Positions 1 to 8,528 of a stretch of 64,000 nt of DNA are shown piece after piece. The notes beneath the pieces are model-generated. The model worked only from the letters and a program-made list of their open reading frames with translations. It made no database searches and was not told the DNA's origin. The translations under genes and the position numbers were made by a program. The DNA comes from Ignavibacteria bacterium (GTDB lineage Bacteria > Bacteroidota > Ignavibacteria > Tepidaquicellales > Tepidaquicellaceae). Positions within the stretch are counted from its first letter, which is position 1, and the number at the start of each line of letters is the position of its first letter. The stretch is taken from assembly GCA_028714695.1 (NCBI GenBank), contig JAQTLX010000012.1, forward strand, positions 1 through 64,000, read 5' to 3'.

Positions 1-145
1 GCGACCCGATATATAAAGACATAATAAGTAGAACTTGCGGCGACAAACTGACCGCTAATAAAAGACTTGTCATAAATTTTTATGCTCTAATAAATCGGGA
101 CTTGCATTTTAACATAAAGGAATGACAAGAATAAGAGAATGACAA

Positions 146-259
146 GGTGGGCGATGGAATGAAAGGTGGGCGATGGAATGAAATGTGGGCGATGGAATGA
201 AAGGTGGGCGATGGAATGAAAGGTGGGCGATGGAATGAAAGGCGGGCGATGGAATGACA
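146..259. repeat. 19-bp tandem repeat, six copies
   Basis: Six head-to-tail 19-bp units (GGTGGGCGATGGAATGAAA, with one or two changes in copies 3 and 6) run without spacers. Because 19 is not a multiple of three, any frame through it cycles and gives a 19-residue peptide period, so the open frame read leftward here is a by-product and not a gene. The rest of positions 1-400 shows no convincing gene. The lack of spacers rules out CRISPR. Role unknown; slippage-prone DNA is the simplest reading. Confidence 0.9.
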
Positions 260-400
260 AGGGGGGTGATTTGTGTTGCGAACATTGGAAAGCCTCGTGT
301 ATTCGCTTTGACGGTACGGTTAGATTCAATTATGAATTTATATATTGAAAATATAATGAGGCGGTTGTAATTTATTTCAACTTAAAGGAAAACTGCTGTA

Positions 401-418
401 ATGAGAAAACATAATTAA
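401..418 (+). CDS. Possible 5-codon leader peptide (uORF) before ABC-F gene
   Basis: ATG at 401 opens a five-codon frame (M-R-K-H-N-stop). An AAAGGA stretch lies 11 nt upstream, a rather long spacing. It sits 72 bp before the ABC-F start. Short leader ORFs of this kind control many ABC-F ribosome-protection genes by ribosome-mediated attenuation. The frame is far too short to prove by sequence alone; its position and the structured DNA that follows are the only support. Confidence 0.25.
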   Translation: MRKHN

Positions 419-428
419 TATTTAGAGT

Positions 429-489
429 AGATATTCGCATATAAGAATATCTCTTAAAATCTTTTTTTATAAATGTTTTAAGATTTTAA
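429..489 (+). promoter_or_regulatory. Candidate attenuator hairpins in ABC-F leader
   Basis: An 8-bp perfect stem (429-436 with 445-452) is followed by a T-run at 462-468. A second stem, 454-462 with 481-489 (TTAACATCT-like arm TTAAAATCT pairing with AGATTTTAA), ends one base before the start codon at 491 and would hide the initiation region. The two hairpins lie side by side. The arrangement resembles leader attenuators of antibiotic-responsive ABC-F genes, but the second stem is all A/T apart from one pair, so this is suggestive only. Confidence 0.3.
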
Positions 490-490
490 A

Positions 491-2002
491 ATGACTAATA
501 TTAATTTATGTTTTTCGAAAGTTACATTCTCGTACACTGCTTCACAATTACTGGTAATTAAAAATTTATCCGTTACATTTCAAAACGGCTGGACAGGAAT
601 TATCGGTGCAAACGGTATCGGTAAAACCACTCTTGCGAAATTAGCATGCGGCATTTTGCAGCCCGATGCAGGTTCGATATTAATGACCAACCATATTCCG
701 CTTGGTTTTTATTGTGAACAGGAAACAAACGTGCTCCCCGAATACAGCAATGATTTTTTCAACAGCGGTGATAATTATTCCGGCCGATTGCGTTCGATTT
801 TGCAAATCAAAGATGACTGGGTTTACAGATGGGACAGTTTGAGTTACGGCGAGAGAAAAAAATTACAGGTTGCGATTGCTTTGTGGAAGACACCCGATAT
901 TCTTGTTCTTGATGAACCGACAAATCATCTCGATAAAAACACAAGCAGTGTTATTACGGAATCATTACGCACATACAAAGGTACGGGCTTGATTATCAGT
1001 CATAATAGGATGCTGCTTGACGAACTTTGCGCTTACTGTTTATTTATGGATGCCGGCGAATCAACTCTGCGCAGAGGCGGTATTACCGAGGGTCTGAAGC
1101 AATCGGAAGCGGAAGAGAAAAGTAAAATACGGGAATACGATAATCTGCGCGAGAATTATCTTAATATGAAAAACAGTTCCGCAAGATTAAAACAAAATAT
1201 TTCATCGAAGCAAAAATTACTTTCCAAAAGACATCTCGATAAACATGACCATGACGGGAAATCCAAAGTTGACTCTGCAAGGCTGCTCGGAAAAGATAAA
1301 ACGGCATCGAGGAAATATAAAAACATGCTTACGCGAGTTGAAAAAGCAAAAACCGAACTTGAAAATTCTTATTTTAAGAAACGGGACATTGACGGCTTTT
1401 CGATTCCGGGCGAGATGGCTAAATGCAATCAGTTAGTATCTTTAGGTGAAGGCATTTTGGAATTTCAGAACGGGCTTAAAATGAGGATTCCAAACCTGAC
1501 TATAAAACACGATGACAGAATCGGAATAACCGGTGATAACGGAACAGGGAAAAGTACACTGATAAAGTTTATTTACAAATCGTTGCTTATACAATCCGAA
1601 AAAGTAATTTACATTCCGCAGGAAATTGAGAACAATGACGTACTAAAAATCAGGAACAAAATTTCGGAATTGAACAGAAGAGATTTGGGAATGTTATTGA
1701 CTGTTATTTATCGTCTTGGCTCTGAACCTGAACGTGTTTTAAAAACCGAAAGACCGAGTCCCGGGGAGATAAGGAAAATATTATTGGGGCTTGGATTATT
1801 AAGTTCGCCTGTTTTTATTATAATGGACGAGCCGACAAATCACATGGATTTGCCGTCGATTGTCTGCCTTGAAAATGCTTTAACGGAATTCAAAGGAGCG
1901 CTGCTCTTGGTTAGTCACGATAGTTCTTTTTTGGATAAAATCACAGCGAAGCGCTGGGATATTGTTTATATGGGTGAAGAGAGAAAACTAATTGAAAGAT
2001 AA
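491..2002 (+). CDS. ABC-F family ATP-binding protein (duplicated ATPase)
   Basis: A 503-aa soluble protein with two ABC ATPase domains and no membrane segment, which defines the ABC-F (translation factor or ribosome protection) class. Domain 1 shows Walker A GANGIGKTT (about 39-47), signature SYGER and Walker B ILVLDEPTNHLD. Domain 2 shows GDNGTGKST, signature SPGE and FIIMDEPTNHMD. Between them lies a charged linker (about 200-310) rich in Lys, Arg and Glu, the part that in this class reaches into the ribosomal E site towards the P site. Family members either rescue ribosomes from antibiotics or tune translation; which applies here cannot be told from motifs. It stands alone on the plus strand, and the leader may carry an attenuator. 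A housekeeping EttA/Uup role is less likely because it is short. Confidence 0.85.
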   Translation: MTNINLCFSKVTFSYTASQLLVIKNLSVTFQNGWTGIIGANGIGKTTLAKLACGILQPDAGSILMTNHIPLGFYCEQETNVLPEYSNDFFNSGDNYSGRLRSILQIKDDWVYRWDSLSYGERKKLQVAIALWKTPDILVLDEPTNHLDKNTSSVITESLRTYKGTGLIISHNRMLLDELCAYCLFMDAGESTLRRGGITEGLKQSEAEEKSKIREYDNLRENYLNMKNSSARLKQNISSKQKLLSKRHLDKHDHDGKSKVDSARLLGKDKTASRKYKNMLTRVEKAKTELENSYFKKRDIDGFSIPGEMAKCNQLVSLGEGILEFQNGLKMRIPNLTIKHDDRIGITGDNGTGKSTLIKFIYKSLLIQSEKVIYIPQEIENNDVLKIRNKISELNRRDLGMLLTVIYRLGSEPERVLKTERPSPGEIRKILLGLGLLSSPVFIIMDEPTNHMDLPSIVCLENALTEFKGALLLVSHDSSFLDKITAKRWDIVYMGEERKLIER

Positions 2003-2115
2003 GGGGTTTTTTGTGTGTCGAGAGATTCCCACGTTTTAGAGACGACCGACTCGCGGGTACTGATTTGACAAATCACAAATATAATCAACATAAGGAAAGT
2101 AAATTACGACTATTT

Positions 2116-2189
2116 ATATTTTACTATATAGCCTAAAACTAAAATAAAGACTTCTATATTATACTTTAGCGCTTTAAAGTAAAATATAA
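2116..2189. promoter_or_regulatory. Candidate operator: repeated TATATTTTACT-like sites before fic
   Basis: Three related 11-bp sites precede the Fic gene: TATATTTTACT at 2116-2126, TATATTATACT at 2156-2166, and the inverse AGTAAAATATA at 2179-2189. The last two form an inverted repeat with one mismatch around a GCGC centre (TACTTTA-GCGCTT-TAAAGTA). The region ends 33 bp before the start. Because the Fic protein has a C-terminal winged-helix-like region, autoregulation is an attractive inference. Confidence 0.4.
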
Positions 2190-2222
2190 ATTATGTATAA
2201 TATACGAAAACAAGGAAATACT

Positions 2223-3356
2223 ATGAAAATTGAAGAATTTATATCCGGGCATTATGAATCCGGATATCAATATAAATATTTTGTTCCGGAAAAAATAAAC
2301 CATCAATGGAATTGGGATGACTCGCAATTATCTGTATTGTTAGAAAAAGCTTCCTTAAAACTTGGAGAACTAAATTCTTTATCAAATTTTATACCGAACA
2401 TCGAATTGTTTATTAACTCGCACATTACTAATGAATCGGTTTTATCGAGCAGGATAGAGGGAACAAAAACAAAATTTGACGAAGCGCTATTTCCGGAAAG
2501 CGAAATATCTGCTGAAAAAAAGAGTGATTGGCGGGAGGTGAATAATTATACCGAGGCACTGAATAAATCGTTATATGAAATGGACGATCTTCCTATTTCA
2601 ACTCCTTTGTTCAAAAATGCGCACAAAATATTAATGGAAGGAGTTAGAGGTGAACATAAGCAGCCGGGGGAATACAGGAAAAGTCAAAATTGGATTGGTG
2701 GTGTCTCATTAGCGGATGCAGTTTTTATTCCGCCTGAACATAATTTGATTGGTGAATTAATGGGTGATTTGGAAAATTTTTTACATAATCAAAGAATTTT
2801 TGTTCCGCATTTGATTAAAATCGCCATTGCGCATTATCAAATTGAAACAATACATCCTTTTCTTGATGGAAACGGCAGAATTGGCCGGCTAATGATAATT
2901 CTGTTTTTAGTTAAAGAAAAATTACTGACCAAACCTCTTTTATATTTATCGATTTTTTTTGAAAAAAACAAAAATTTATATTATGAAAAATTATCAAGGG
3001 TGAGAACTGATAATGATTTGTTGAATTGGTTAAAATACTTTCTAATCGGGATTGAGGAAGTATCGGCGCAAAGCATTGCTACTCTTAGAGAAATTATTAA
3101 TCTAAAAGAAAATATTGAGACAGAGATAAATAAATGGAGAAGAAGACACAGGCCGGCGCAAATTCTTCTTAATTATTTATTTGAAGATCCTGTTGTTAAT
3201 ATAAAATCAGTAAAATCAGTTTGTAATCTTAGTACTAAAACAATAGGTGAATTAGTCAAATCATTTGAAGAAAAGGGTTTTTTAGAAGAAGTAACCGGAA
3301 ATAACAGGAATAGAATTTTTGTTTTTAAACCTTACATTGATTTATTTGAAAAATGA
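2223..3356 (+). CDS. Fic family protein (putative AMP transferase)
   Basis: A 377-aa Fic-domain protein. The catalytic motif HPFLDGNGRIGR lies at about 211-222, with the His that acts as general base and the GNGR loop that holds ATP phosphates. The autoinhibitory motif SSRIEGT is N-terminal (about 75-81), which makes it a class II Fic protein kept in check by its own glutamate. NWIGG and the FIPP flap residues are present. The last ~90 residues resemble a winged-helix DNA-binding domain. ATG 2223 is chosen because AAGGA sits at the proper distance; an in-frame ATG at 2193 adds ten residues without a ribosome site. Such proteins modify targets by AMPylation; the target is unknown. It is monocistronic, with repeated operator-like sites upstream. 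Confidence 0.9.
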   Translation: MKIEEFISGHYESGYQYKYFVPEKINHQWNWDDSQLSVLLEKASLKLGELNSLSNFIPNIELFINSHITNESVLSSRIEGTKTKFDEALFPESEISAEKKSDWREVNNYTEALNKSLYEMDDLPISTPLFKNAHKILMEGVRGEHKQPGEYRKSQNWIGGVSLADAVFIPPEHNLIGELMGDLENFLHNQRIFVPHLIKIAIAHYQIETIHPFLDGNGRIGRLMIILFLVKEKLLTKPLLYLSIFFEKNKNLYYEKLSRVRTDNDLLNWLKYFLIGIEEVSAQSIATLREIINLKENIETEINKWRRRHRPAQILLNYLFEDPVVNIKSVKSVCNLSTKTIGELVKSFEEKGFLEEVTGNNRNRIFVFKPYIDLFEK

Positions 3357-3450
3357 TAAATATTCAGGGCAACACAGTTGATAATATTAAATGCCTTTCT
3401 ACTGGTAATTCATTCTTAATTGAAATTCAACGAAAATAAAGATATTTTTC

Positions 3451-4188
3451 ATGATGGAGTATGCTTACTTGAAAGAGAATTACGATGAACTCGTAAATGA
3501 TATTAAGAACGTATGTACGGAATACGGAAGGAATTTTAGCGATATTACTCTCGTTGCTGTCAGCAAAACGTTTCCCCCCGAACAAATTGCCGAAGTCAGA
3601 AAATTGGGTCAGGTCATTTTCGGAGAAAACAAAGTTCAGGAACTAAAGGAGAAATACGATATTCTTCGGGATGCGGGATTTAAAGACGGCGTTTACGGCG
3701 GCATTTTAAAAGATATTAAATGGCATCTGGTAGGGCATTTACAGACCAACAAAGTAAAATACATAGTGGAATTCGTCGATTTGATTCATTCGGTTGACAG
3801 TCTGAAACTTGCAGAGGTAATAAACGAGCAGGCTGAAAAACACAACCGGATTATTGACATACTTGTGCAGGTGAACACGAGCGGTGAAGACCAGAAGTCC
3901 GGTATAGAACCTGAGGACGCGGAGATACTATGCGAAGATATTTCAAAACTGAAAAACATCCGTCTCAAAGGTTTAATGACAATCGGAATGTTCACGGACA
4001 ACGAGGAAATTATAAGGAGCAATTTCAAAGTACTCAGAGAATTGTTTTCGCAACTTAAATCGAAGCACGGTTCTTTCGAATATTTGTCAATGGGAATGAC
4101 ATCCGATTACAGGATAGCCGTAGAGGAAGGTGCGAACATGCTTAGAATCGGAAGCGCTGTATTCGGGCACAGAAATTACCAAAGGTAG
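3451..4188 (+). CDS. YggS/PLPBP family pyridoxal-phosphate homeostasis protein
   Basis: A 245-aa single-domain TIM-barrel PLP-binding protein (the COG0325 family, human PLPBP). The PLP lysine lies in VAVSKTFP (about residue 39), followed by FGENKVQE, WHLVGHLQTNKVK, LVQVNTSGE and the C-terminal LSMGMTSDY and RIGSAVFGHR phosphate-binding segments. These proteins have no known catalytic activity and keep free PLP in balance. It starts a same-strand run with divIVA 27 bp downstream, a neighbourhood also known from Firmicutes, where yggS lies near cell-division genes. Met 3454 would serve equally well as the start. Confidence 0.92.
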   Translation: MMEYAYLKENYDELVNDIKNVCTEYGRNFSDITLVAVSKTFPPEQIAEVRKLGQVIFGENKVQELKEKYDILRDAGFKDGVYGGILKDIKWHLVGHLQTNKVKYIVEFVDLIHSVDSLKLAEVINEQAEKHNRIIDILVQVNTSGEDQKSGIEPEDAEILCEDISKLKNIRLKGLMTIGMFTDNEEIIRSNFKVLRELFSQLKSKHGSFEYLSMGMTSDYRIAVEEGANMLRIGSAVFGHRNYQR

Positions 4189-4215
4189 AATTTTAAAAAT
4201 CTAAACAATATCAAA

Positions 4216-4839
4216 ATGATTATTTCTTCAAAAGACATCAAGAAGCATGACTTTAAAAAATCGCTCCGCGGATATGACACGGATGAAGTCGATGCTTTTC
4301 TCGAAACCGTGAGCGGTCATTACGAAAGACTCATGGTTGACAACAAGAATCAGGCGGACAGAATAAAATCACTTCTTCAGGATATTGAAATATACAAAGA
4401 GAATGAATCCAATCTTCAGAAAGCAATAGTAAGGTCGCAGGAACTGGGCGAAGAGATAGTCTCCGCGGCGAAGAAACGTTCCGAACTTATTATACAGGAA
4501 GCCGAACTAAATTCAAGAAAATCGAAACAGGATATAGAAGACGAAATTTTAAGCAAGAGACAGGAACTTGAAGAGATTAAGCAGAGAAACGAAAAAACAT
4601 ACGACGACCTTAAGAATTTTCTCAATGACAAACTAAACGAACTGGACGAGTTTTTCAAAAACAGGAAAATTCTTAAAATGGAATTAAGCCACGTCAAGGG
4701 TCTTGAAGTCGGAAGCGAGCATGAAGAAATTATCGAAGAAGAACATGAAGAAATAAAACCGATGAAAAAAATATCTCTATCGCCTCAGTCGCTGAACGAT
4801 GACAATCAGTCATTCGAAGATAACTTCGAAACAAAATAA
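4216..4839 (+). CDS. DivIVA domain-containing protein
   Basis: A 207-aa protein beginning with a DivIVA domain: the N-terminal block IISSKDIKKHDFKKSLRGYD and DEVDAFLETV are the membrane-curvature-binding motif and first coiled coil. Residues about 30-150 are predicted continuous coiled coil (heptad-rich in E, K, L), and the tail is acidic. In Gram-positive bacteria DivIVA marks poles and septa; in this lineage its role is less known but probably envelope or division related. Its stop lies 13 bp before the preferred start of the next gene, so the genes are probably co-transcribed. Confidence 0.88.
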   Translation: MIISSKDIKKHDFKKSLRGYDTDEVDAFLETVSGHYERLMVDNKNQADRIKSLLQDIEIYKENESNLQKAIVRSQELGEEIVSAAKKRSELIIQEAELNSRKSKQDIEDEILSKRQELEEIKQRNEKTYDDLKNFLNDKLNELDEFFKNRKILKMELSHVKGLEVGSEHEEIIEEEHEEIKPMKKISLSPQSLNDDNQSFEDNFETK

Positions 4840-4852
4840 ACGGGAACCGGAT

Positions 4853-5656
4853 TTGATAACAAAGAATCACAAAGAAGCGCACAATCACATAAAGAAACTC
4901 GTAAAAGATAAATACGAAATCGGCATTATACTCGGTACGGGTCTCGGTGGTCTGGTTAAGTACATCGAGAAAGCGAACGCTATAGATTACAAAGACATTC
5001 CGCATTTTCCCGTTTCAACTGTAGAATCTCATACGGGCAAACTTATTTTCGGAAAACTTTCCGGCAAGAATGTTGTAGCAATGTCGGGCAGGTTTCATTT
5101 TTACGAAGGATATAATCACGACAGGGTAACGTTTCCTGTCTACGTAATGAAACTGCTCGGAGTAAAATATCTTATCGTATCGAATGCATGCGGAGCAATA
5201 AGCACAAAACTTGAAAAAGCGGACTTGATGATAATGAATTCGCACATCAACTTGCATTTTTCGTCTCCTTTGCACGGCAGGCGGAACCAGCCCGAGAAGA
5301 GGACTAAGTATTTTTATCACAAAGATCTTATAGATCTTGCAACGAAAGTTGCACTGAAGAACCACATAAATGTTAAGAAGGGATGTTATGCTTCCGTTCA
5401 GGGTCCGAACCTTGAGACAAAAGCCGAATACAGGCTGATGCAGAAACTCGGGGCGGATACAGTCGGAATGTCAACAATACCCGAAGTACTGGTTGCAAAG
5501 GAACTCGGCATAAACGCGCTCGGACTTTCAATCATCACTGACCTCGGATTTCCGGATTCGCTGAAAGTTGCGGAACTCTCGCATATACTCGCAGCGGCAA
5601 GCATCGCGGAGCCAAAATTAGTCGGATTAATAAAAAACCTTGTTTCAGAACTTTAA
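4853..5656 (+). CDS. Purine-nucleoside phosphorylase, trimeric type
   Basis: A 267-aa member of the trimeric (low molecular mass) PNP family, which cleaves purine nucleosides with phosphate for purine salvage. Visible active-site blocks: ILGTGLGG (phosphate loop), GRFHFYEGY (Arg, His and Tyr of the phosphate and ribose site), NACGAI, GPNLETKAEYR (base-binding Glu) and GMSTIPEV. The residue matching human Asn243 is Asp (SIITD); Asp at this place is found in methylthioadenosine phosphorylases and may widen substrate range to 6-aminopurines. TTG 4853 is preferred, with GGGA seven bases upstream; an ATG at 4799 would overlap divIVA by 41 bp and adds residues with no family counterpart. Confidence 0.88.
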   Translation: MITKNHKEAHNHIKKLVKDKYEIGIILGTGLGGLVKYIEKANAIDYKDIPHFPVSTVESHTGKLIFGKLSGKNVVAMSGRFHFYEGYNHDRVTFPVYVMKLLGVKYLIVSNACGAISTKLEKADLMIMNSHINLHFSSPLHGRRNQPEKRTKYFYHKDLIDLATKVALKNHINVKKGCYASVQGPNLETKAEYRLMQKLGADTVGMSTIPEVLVAKELGINALGLSIITDLGFPDSLKVAELSHILAAASIAEPKLVGLIKNLVSEL

Positions 5657-5669
5657 TTGGAATTTAAAA

Positions 5670-6512
5670 ATGACAGAACAAAGAAAAAGAATTTTAGAAT
5701 CGGTCAAAGCAATAAAGAAACACATGCCCGTGAAATTAAAGCCGAGGATAGGGCTTATTGTTGAAGACCATTATCCGCTTCCTTACGGAATTAACGTTCT
5801 GAAGAAACTTGATTACATCGATATACCCCCTAAATTCGATGGCGTTGAAAAAGAAAATACAGGAAAGATATATTTTGCAAAGACAGGTTCGAGGGATATG
5901 ATTATTTTCAAAGGACGTTTTCATTTCTTTGACGGTTACTCGATGCGTGATATCGGGCATATCATTTACATAATGAGTTATCTGGGAATTGAAAAAATTC
6001 TTTCGATAGACGAGGTTGGTCACCTGAACCCGCGGTTTGAATGCGGCGACCTTGCGCTGATATACGACCACATAAATCTGATGGGCGATAATCCTCTCAT
6101 CGGAGAGAATGACGAAGAACTCGGATTAAGATTTCCCGATATGAGCAATGCATACGACAGGAGACTGTACGAGAAAATATATAAGATATTTCAAGACAAC
6201 AAACTGAAAATAAACGAGTCCGTATATCTCAGCATAATCGGTCCGCAGAGCGAAACGGAAGCGGAAGCGAGATTTTACCGCGATATAGGATGCGACGTTC
6301 TCGGGTATTCGCTTGCACCGGAAAACATTACGGCGGTACACACAGGCGTTAAGTTTGCGGCAATCGGACTGATTTGCAGGGAACTCATTGCCGATAAGAT
6401 GCTCGAAGACAAGCGTAACGAATCGGAAAAAGCGAAGGACGAGACTAATAACAGAAGATATGCGCAGACAGAACTGAATAAGATACTTGTGAAGATTTTG
6501 AAAACGCTCTGA
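5670..6512 (+). CDS. Degenerate purine-nucleoside phosphorylase paralogue
   Basis: A 280-aa protein clearly homologous to the PNP directly upstream. It keeps GRFHFFDGYSM, the YLGIEKIL strand and GPQSETEAEARFY, so the fold and part of the phosphate/base pocket remain. It has lost the glycine-rich phosphate loop (VEDHYPLPYG replaces LGTGLGG), the NACG block (IDEVG), and the ITN/ITD base-recognition strand (GLICREL). The Tyr of the ribose site is Phe. It is probably not an ordinary phosphorylase: either a pseudoenzyme partner of the neighbour or an enzyme of changed function. ATG 5670 has GGA at good spacing; the 13-bp gap from the upstream stop suggests translational coupling. Confidence 0.8.
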   Translation: MTEQRKRILESVKAIKKHMPVKLKPRIGLIVEDHYPLPYGINVLKKLDYIDIPPKFDGVEKENTGKIYFAKTGSRDMIIFKGRFHFFDGYSMRDIGHIIYIMSYLGIEKILSIDEVGHLNPRFECGDLALIYDHINLMGDNPLIGENDEELGLRFPDMSNAYDRRLYEKIYKIFQDNKLKINESVYLSIIGPQSETEAEARFYRDIGCDVLGYSLAPENITAVHTGVKFAAIGLICRELIADKMLEDKRNESEKAKDETNNRRYAQTELNKILVKILKTL

Positions 6513-6972
6513 ATACAATCATCAATCTTCAGTGTTTCCCGATAAATCGGGACGCAAAAAACGCGCAATGTTCAATGAAGAGCAGCGGCAAAGGAGAGAC
6601 ATTTTGTAAGGGATTATTTTTTGGTATTCAAGGAGAACAGGTTTTACCGCAAAGGACGCTAAGAACGCAAAGATTTATTTAGTTATAAGTGCAGCGGCAG
6701 AAGGAATTAGTAAGAATCCTGTGTTATCCTAAAGACAATGAGTTTTGGAACAAAAATATTCTATTTTTGTTCTACATTATTAAGTAAAGTTTATTTTCGC
6801 CGATAGTAAACCGTTTTCCTTTTTTGACAATACGATACACGCAAATATGAGTATGCGATTTATGCAATATATGTGAATTTAAATAATTGAAAAATCGTTC
6901 AGTATCAGGCAAGAAGTTACAAGAAGAGTCAATTAATATTTTACAATTTATAATTTAACATTGCATACAAGT
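6513..6972. other. Intergenic stretch, no gene seen
   Basis: About 460 bp with many stops in all frames. It contains the phrase CCGCAAAGGACGCTAAGAACG (6649-6669) followed by CAAAG, a type of low-complexity spacer sequence often found dispersed in genomes of this group, and short A/T-rich stretches near the transpeptidase start. No convincing promoter, RNA or terminator was recognised. Confidence 0.5.
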
Positions 6973-8016
6973 ATGAAGAGAATCCATCTTTTATCCGTTT
7001 TAATTATGTTACTGTTTTCTCCTGTTATTATGGCGGGAGTTCAGGATACTGTAAAAGTCGAAGCAGAAAGCATTGGCGAGGCTGACGCTTCAATTGGAAA
7101 TTACCTCAGGGAACAATTTCCGATTATATCGGATGATATCATTAAAAGCATTACGGATAAAAGAACAATAGAAAAAGTCGATAAACCTCTCGAAGCGGGC
7201 GGCGGATATTTTTACAAGATAAATTACATCATCGGGAAAAATTTTCTGCTCGACACGGTTAAGATTTTGTGGGAACTCAACATCCCTGAATTCAGATCGC
7301 ACTTATACCAGTTATTCGGCAAGGATACTATATATATCGATACATGGAACAATGTTATCGGCACTGCAAAGGATAAAACTTATGCGGGTCATTTCGAAGC
7401 ATACAGGGTAAGAAACTGGCCTTCATGGAAAGACCCGGAAAAAGGCAAGGAAGAACTGCCTGCCGTTCCTCCCGGACCAAAAAATCCGCTCGGACTTTTC
7501 GTTGTACATTATGATGAAAACTCTCTGAGATATTTTCACGGAACGAACAAGCCCAAATTAGTTTATTCAAAGATGAGAAGTCTGTCTCACGGATGCGTTA
7601 GGAACGATAATGATAATATAGCAAAGATGAAAGAGTTCCTTATAAAGAGAGTCATAAAATCAAAAGATTTATCTTCGTGGATGGACAGCAAGAGGACTAT
7701 GTCATACGACTTCGATAAAGTTGACAGATTTCCGGTAAGAATTATTTACAAGACATATATGATTGACAGAGACGAGAAGGGTTTGTTCGTCGAACTTTAT
7801 AAAGATATATACAACTACTCAAATTCAAGAAATATAGACACGAAGTGGAACGACGAAAGTCTTATCACTTTATCGACGCACGAAAATCTTAAAAGCGAGT
7901 TCAAGGCAAAATCCAAAGGGGAAGTTTCCGAGGATAAGATTGACGGTCTTGTCGATTACGTTTTGAAGAAACTCGATACATACGAAAGGTATTACGTAAA
8001 GGATTTGAATTACTAA
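6973..8016 (+). CDS. L,D-transpeptidase (YkuD domain), exported
   Basis: A 347-aa protein with a signal peptide (KRIHLLSVLIMLLFSPVIMA, cleavage about residue 21). The YkuD catalytic signature is complete: HGTNKP, then SHGCVRNDN with the nucleophilic Cys. YkuD enzymes form 3-3 crosslinks in peptidoglycan or attach proteins to it, in the periplasm. The N-terminal ~120 residues before the catalytic core and a C-terminal helical extension of ~90 residues are not assigned. ATG 6973 is preferred to TTG 6961 because the signal peptide begins there. The stop overlaps by 4 bp the end of the convergent lipoprotein gene. Confidence 0.9.
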   Translation: MKRIHLLSVLIMLLFSPVIMAGVQDTVKVEAESIGEADASIGNYLREQFPIISDDIIKSITDKRTIEKVDKPLEAGGGYFYKINYIIGKNFLLDTVKILWELNIPEFRSHLYQLFGKDTIYIDTWNNVIGTAKDKTYAGHFEAYRVRNWPSWKDPEKGKEELPAVPPGPKNPLGLFVVHYDENSLRYFHGTNKPKLVYSKMRSLSHGCVRNDNDNIAKMKEFLIKRVIKSKDLSSWMDSKRTMSYDFDKVDRFPVRIIYKTYMIDRDEKGLFVELYKDIYNYSNSRNIDTKWNDESLITLSTHENLKSEFKAKSKGEVSEDKIDGLVDYVLKKLDTYERYYVKDLNY

Positions 8017-8525
8017 AAACTCTGGTCTCGCCAGCGTTTTATTTTCCACGGACTGTCCGAAGTTGGGCGTGTGAGGCTCATATCCGCAAATCCGTACAGG
8101 CGCACTATATTGCTCGGGTTGAAAGTTATTGTCAGGTTGAAACTTCTTTTCACGCTCATGTTGAGGCTGTCGCCTATCATTACGGTTATATTATTCCATA
8201 TCACTTCTGTTTTCTGCGAATTATCGAAGAGCCTGCTTGTTGTTCTCATATCGGTCGGCTTATCCCACGATACATCGAAGCCTATTTCGTAGTCAGTGTA
8301 AGTAAAAAGAAAATCATCCGTCAGAAGCCCCGAATAAACAGAAGTATCTTTATACGAGTAGGCATATTTAAAATTTGTAAAGACGCCTTCAATGGTTTTT
8401 TGGTCCGATAATATCTGCCCCGAGGAAGATGTATCGAGAGAAGGCGCGAATATATTTTCGCACGAAGCAAAAAGAAACCCCGATGCTGCAATCAGGAGGG
8501 CAATATATAATTTTCCGTGTTTCAA
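8013..8525 (-). CDS. Lipoprotein, NTF2-like fold candidate
   Basis: A 170-aa protein with a lipoprotein signal peptide (lipobox LFASC, lipidated Cys about residue 22). The mature part reads like an NTF2-like/SnoaL domain: an initial helix with FTNFKYAYSYKDTSVYSGLL, then strands ending in SPWKIKRWRDQ, a typical closing strand of such domains. No catalytic residues can be named. It lies 3 bp from a second lipoprotein of the same general layout, probably an ancient duplication, in a leftward run of genes. Function unknown. Confidence 0.7.
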   Translation of the reverse strand: MKHGKLYIALLIAASGFLFASCENIFAPSLDTSSSGQILSDQKTIEGVFTNFKYAYSYKDTSVYSGLLTDDFLFTYTDYEIGFDVSWDKPTDMRTTSRLFDNSQKTEVIWNNITVMIGDSLNMSVKRSFNLTITFNPSNIVRLYGFADMSLTRPTSDSPWKIKRWRDQSF

Positions 8526-8528
8526 AAT

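Noticed and set aside
87..329. Leftward 80-aa open frame over the 19-bp repeat
   Set aside because: It is a by-product of the tandem repeat; no ribosome site, biased composition, no family.
4799..4852. ATG start of the purine phosphorylase overlapping divIVA by 41 bp
   Set aside because: No ribosome site and no family counterpart for the extra residues; TTG 4853 fits better.
5015..6568. Several leftward frames over the phosphorylase genes
   Set aside because: Antisense shadows of conserved proteins with no motifs of their own.
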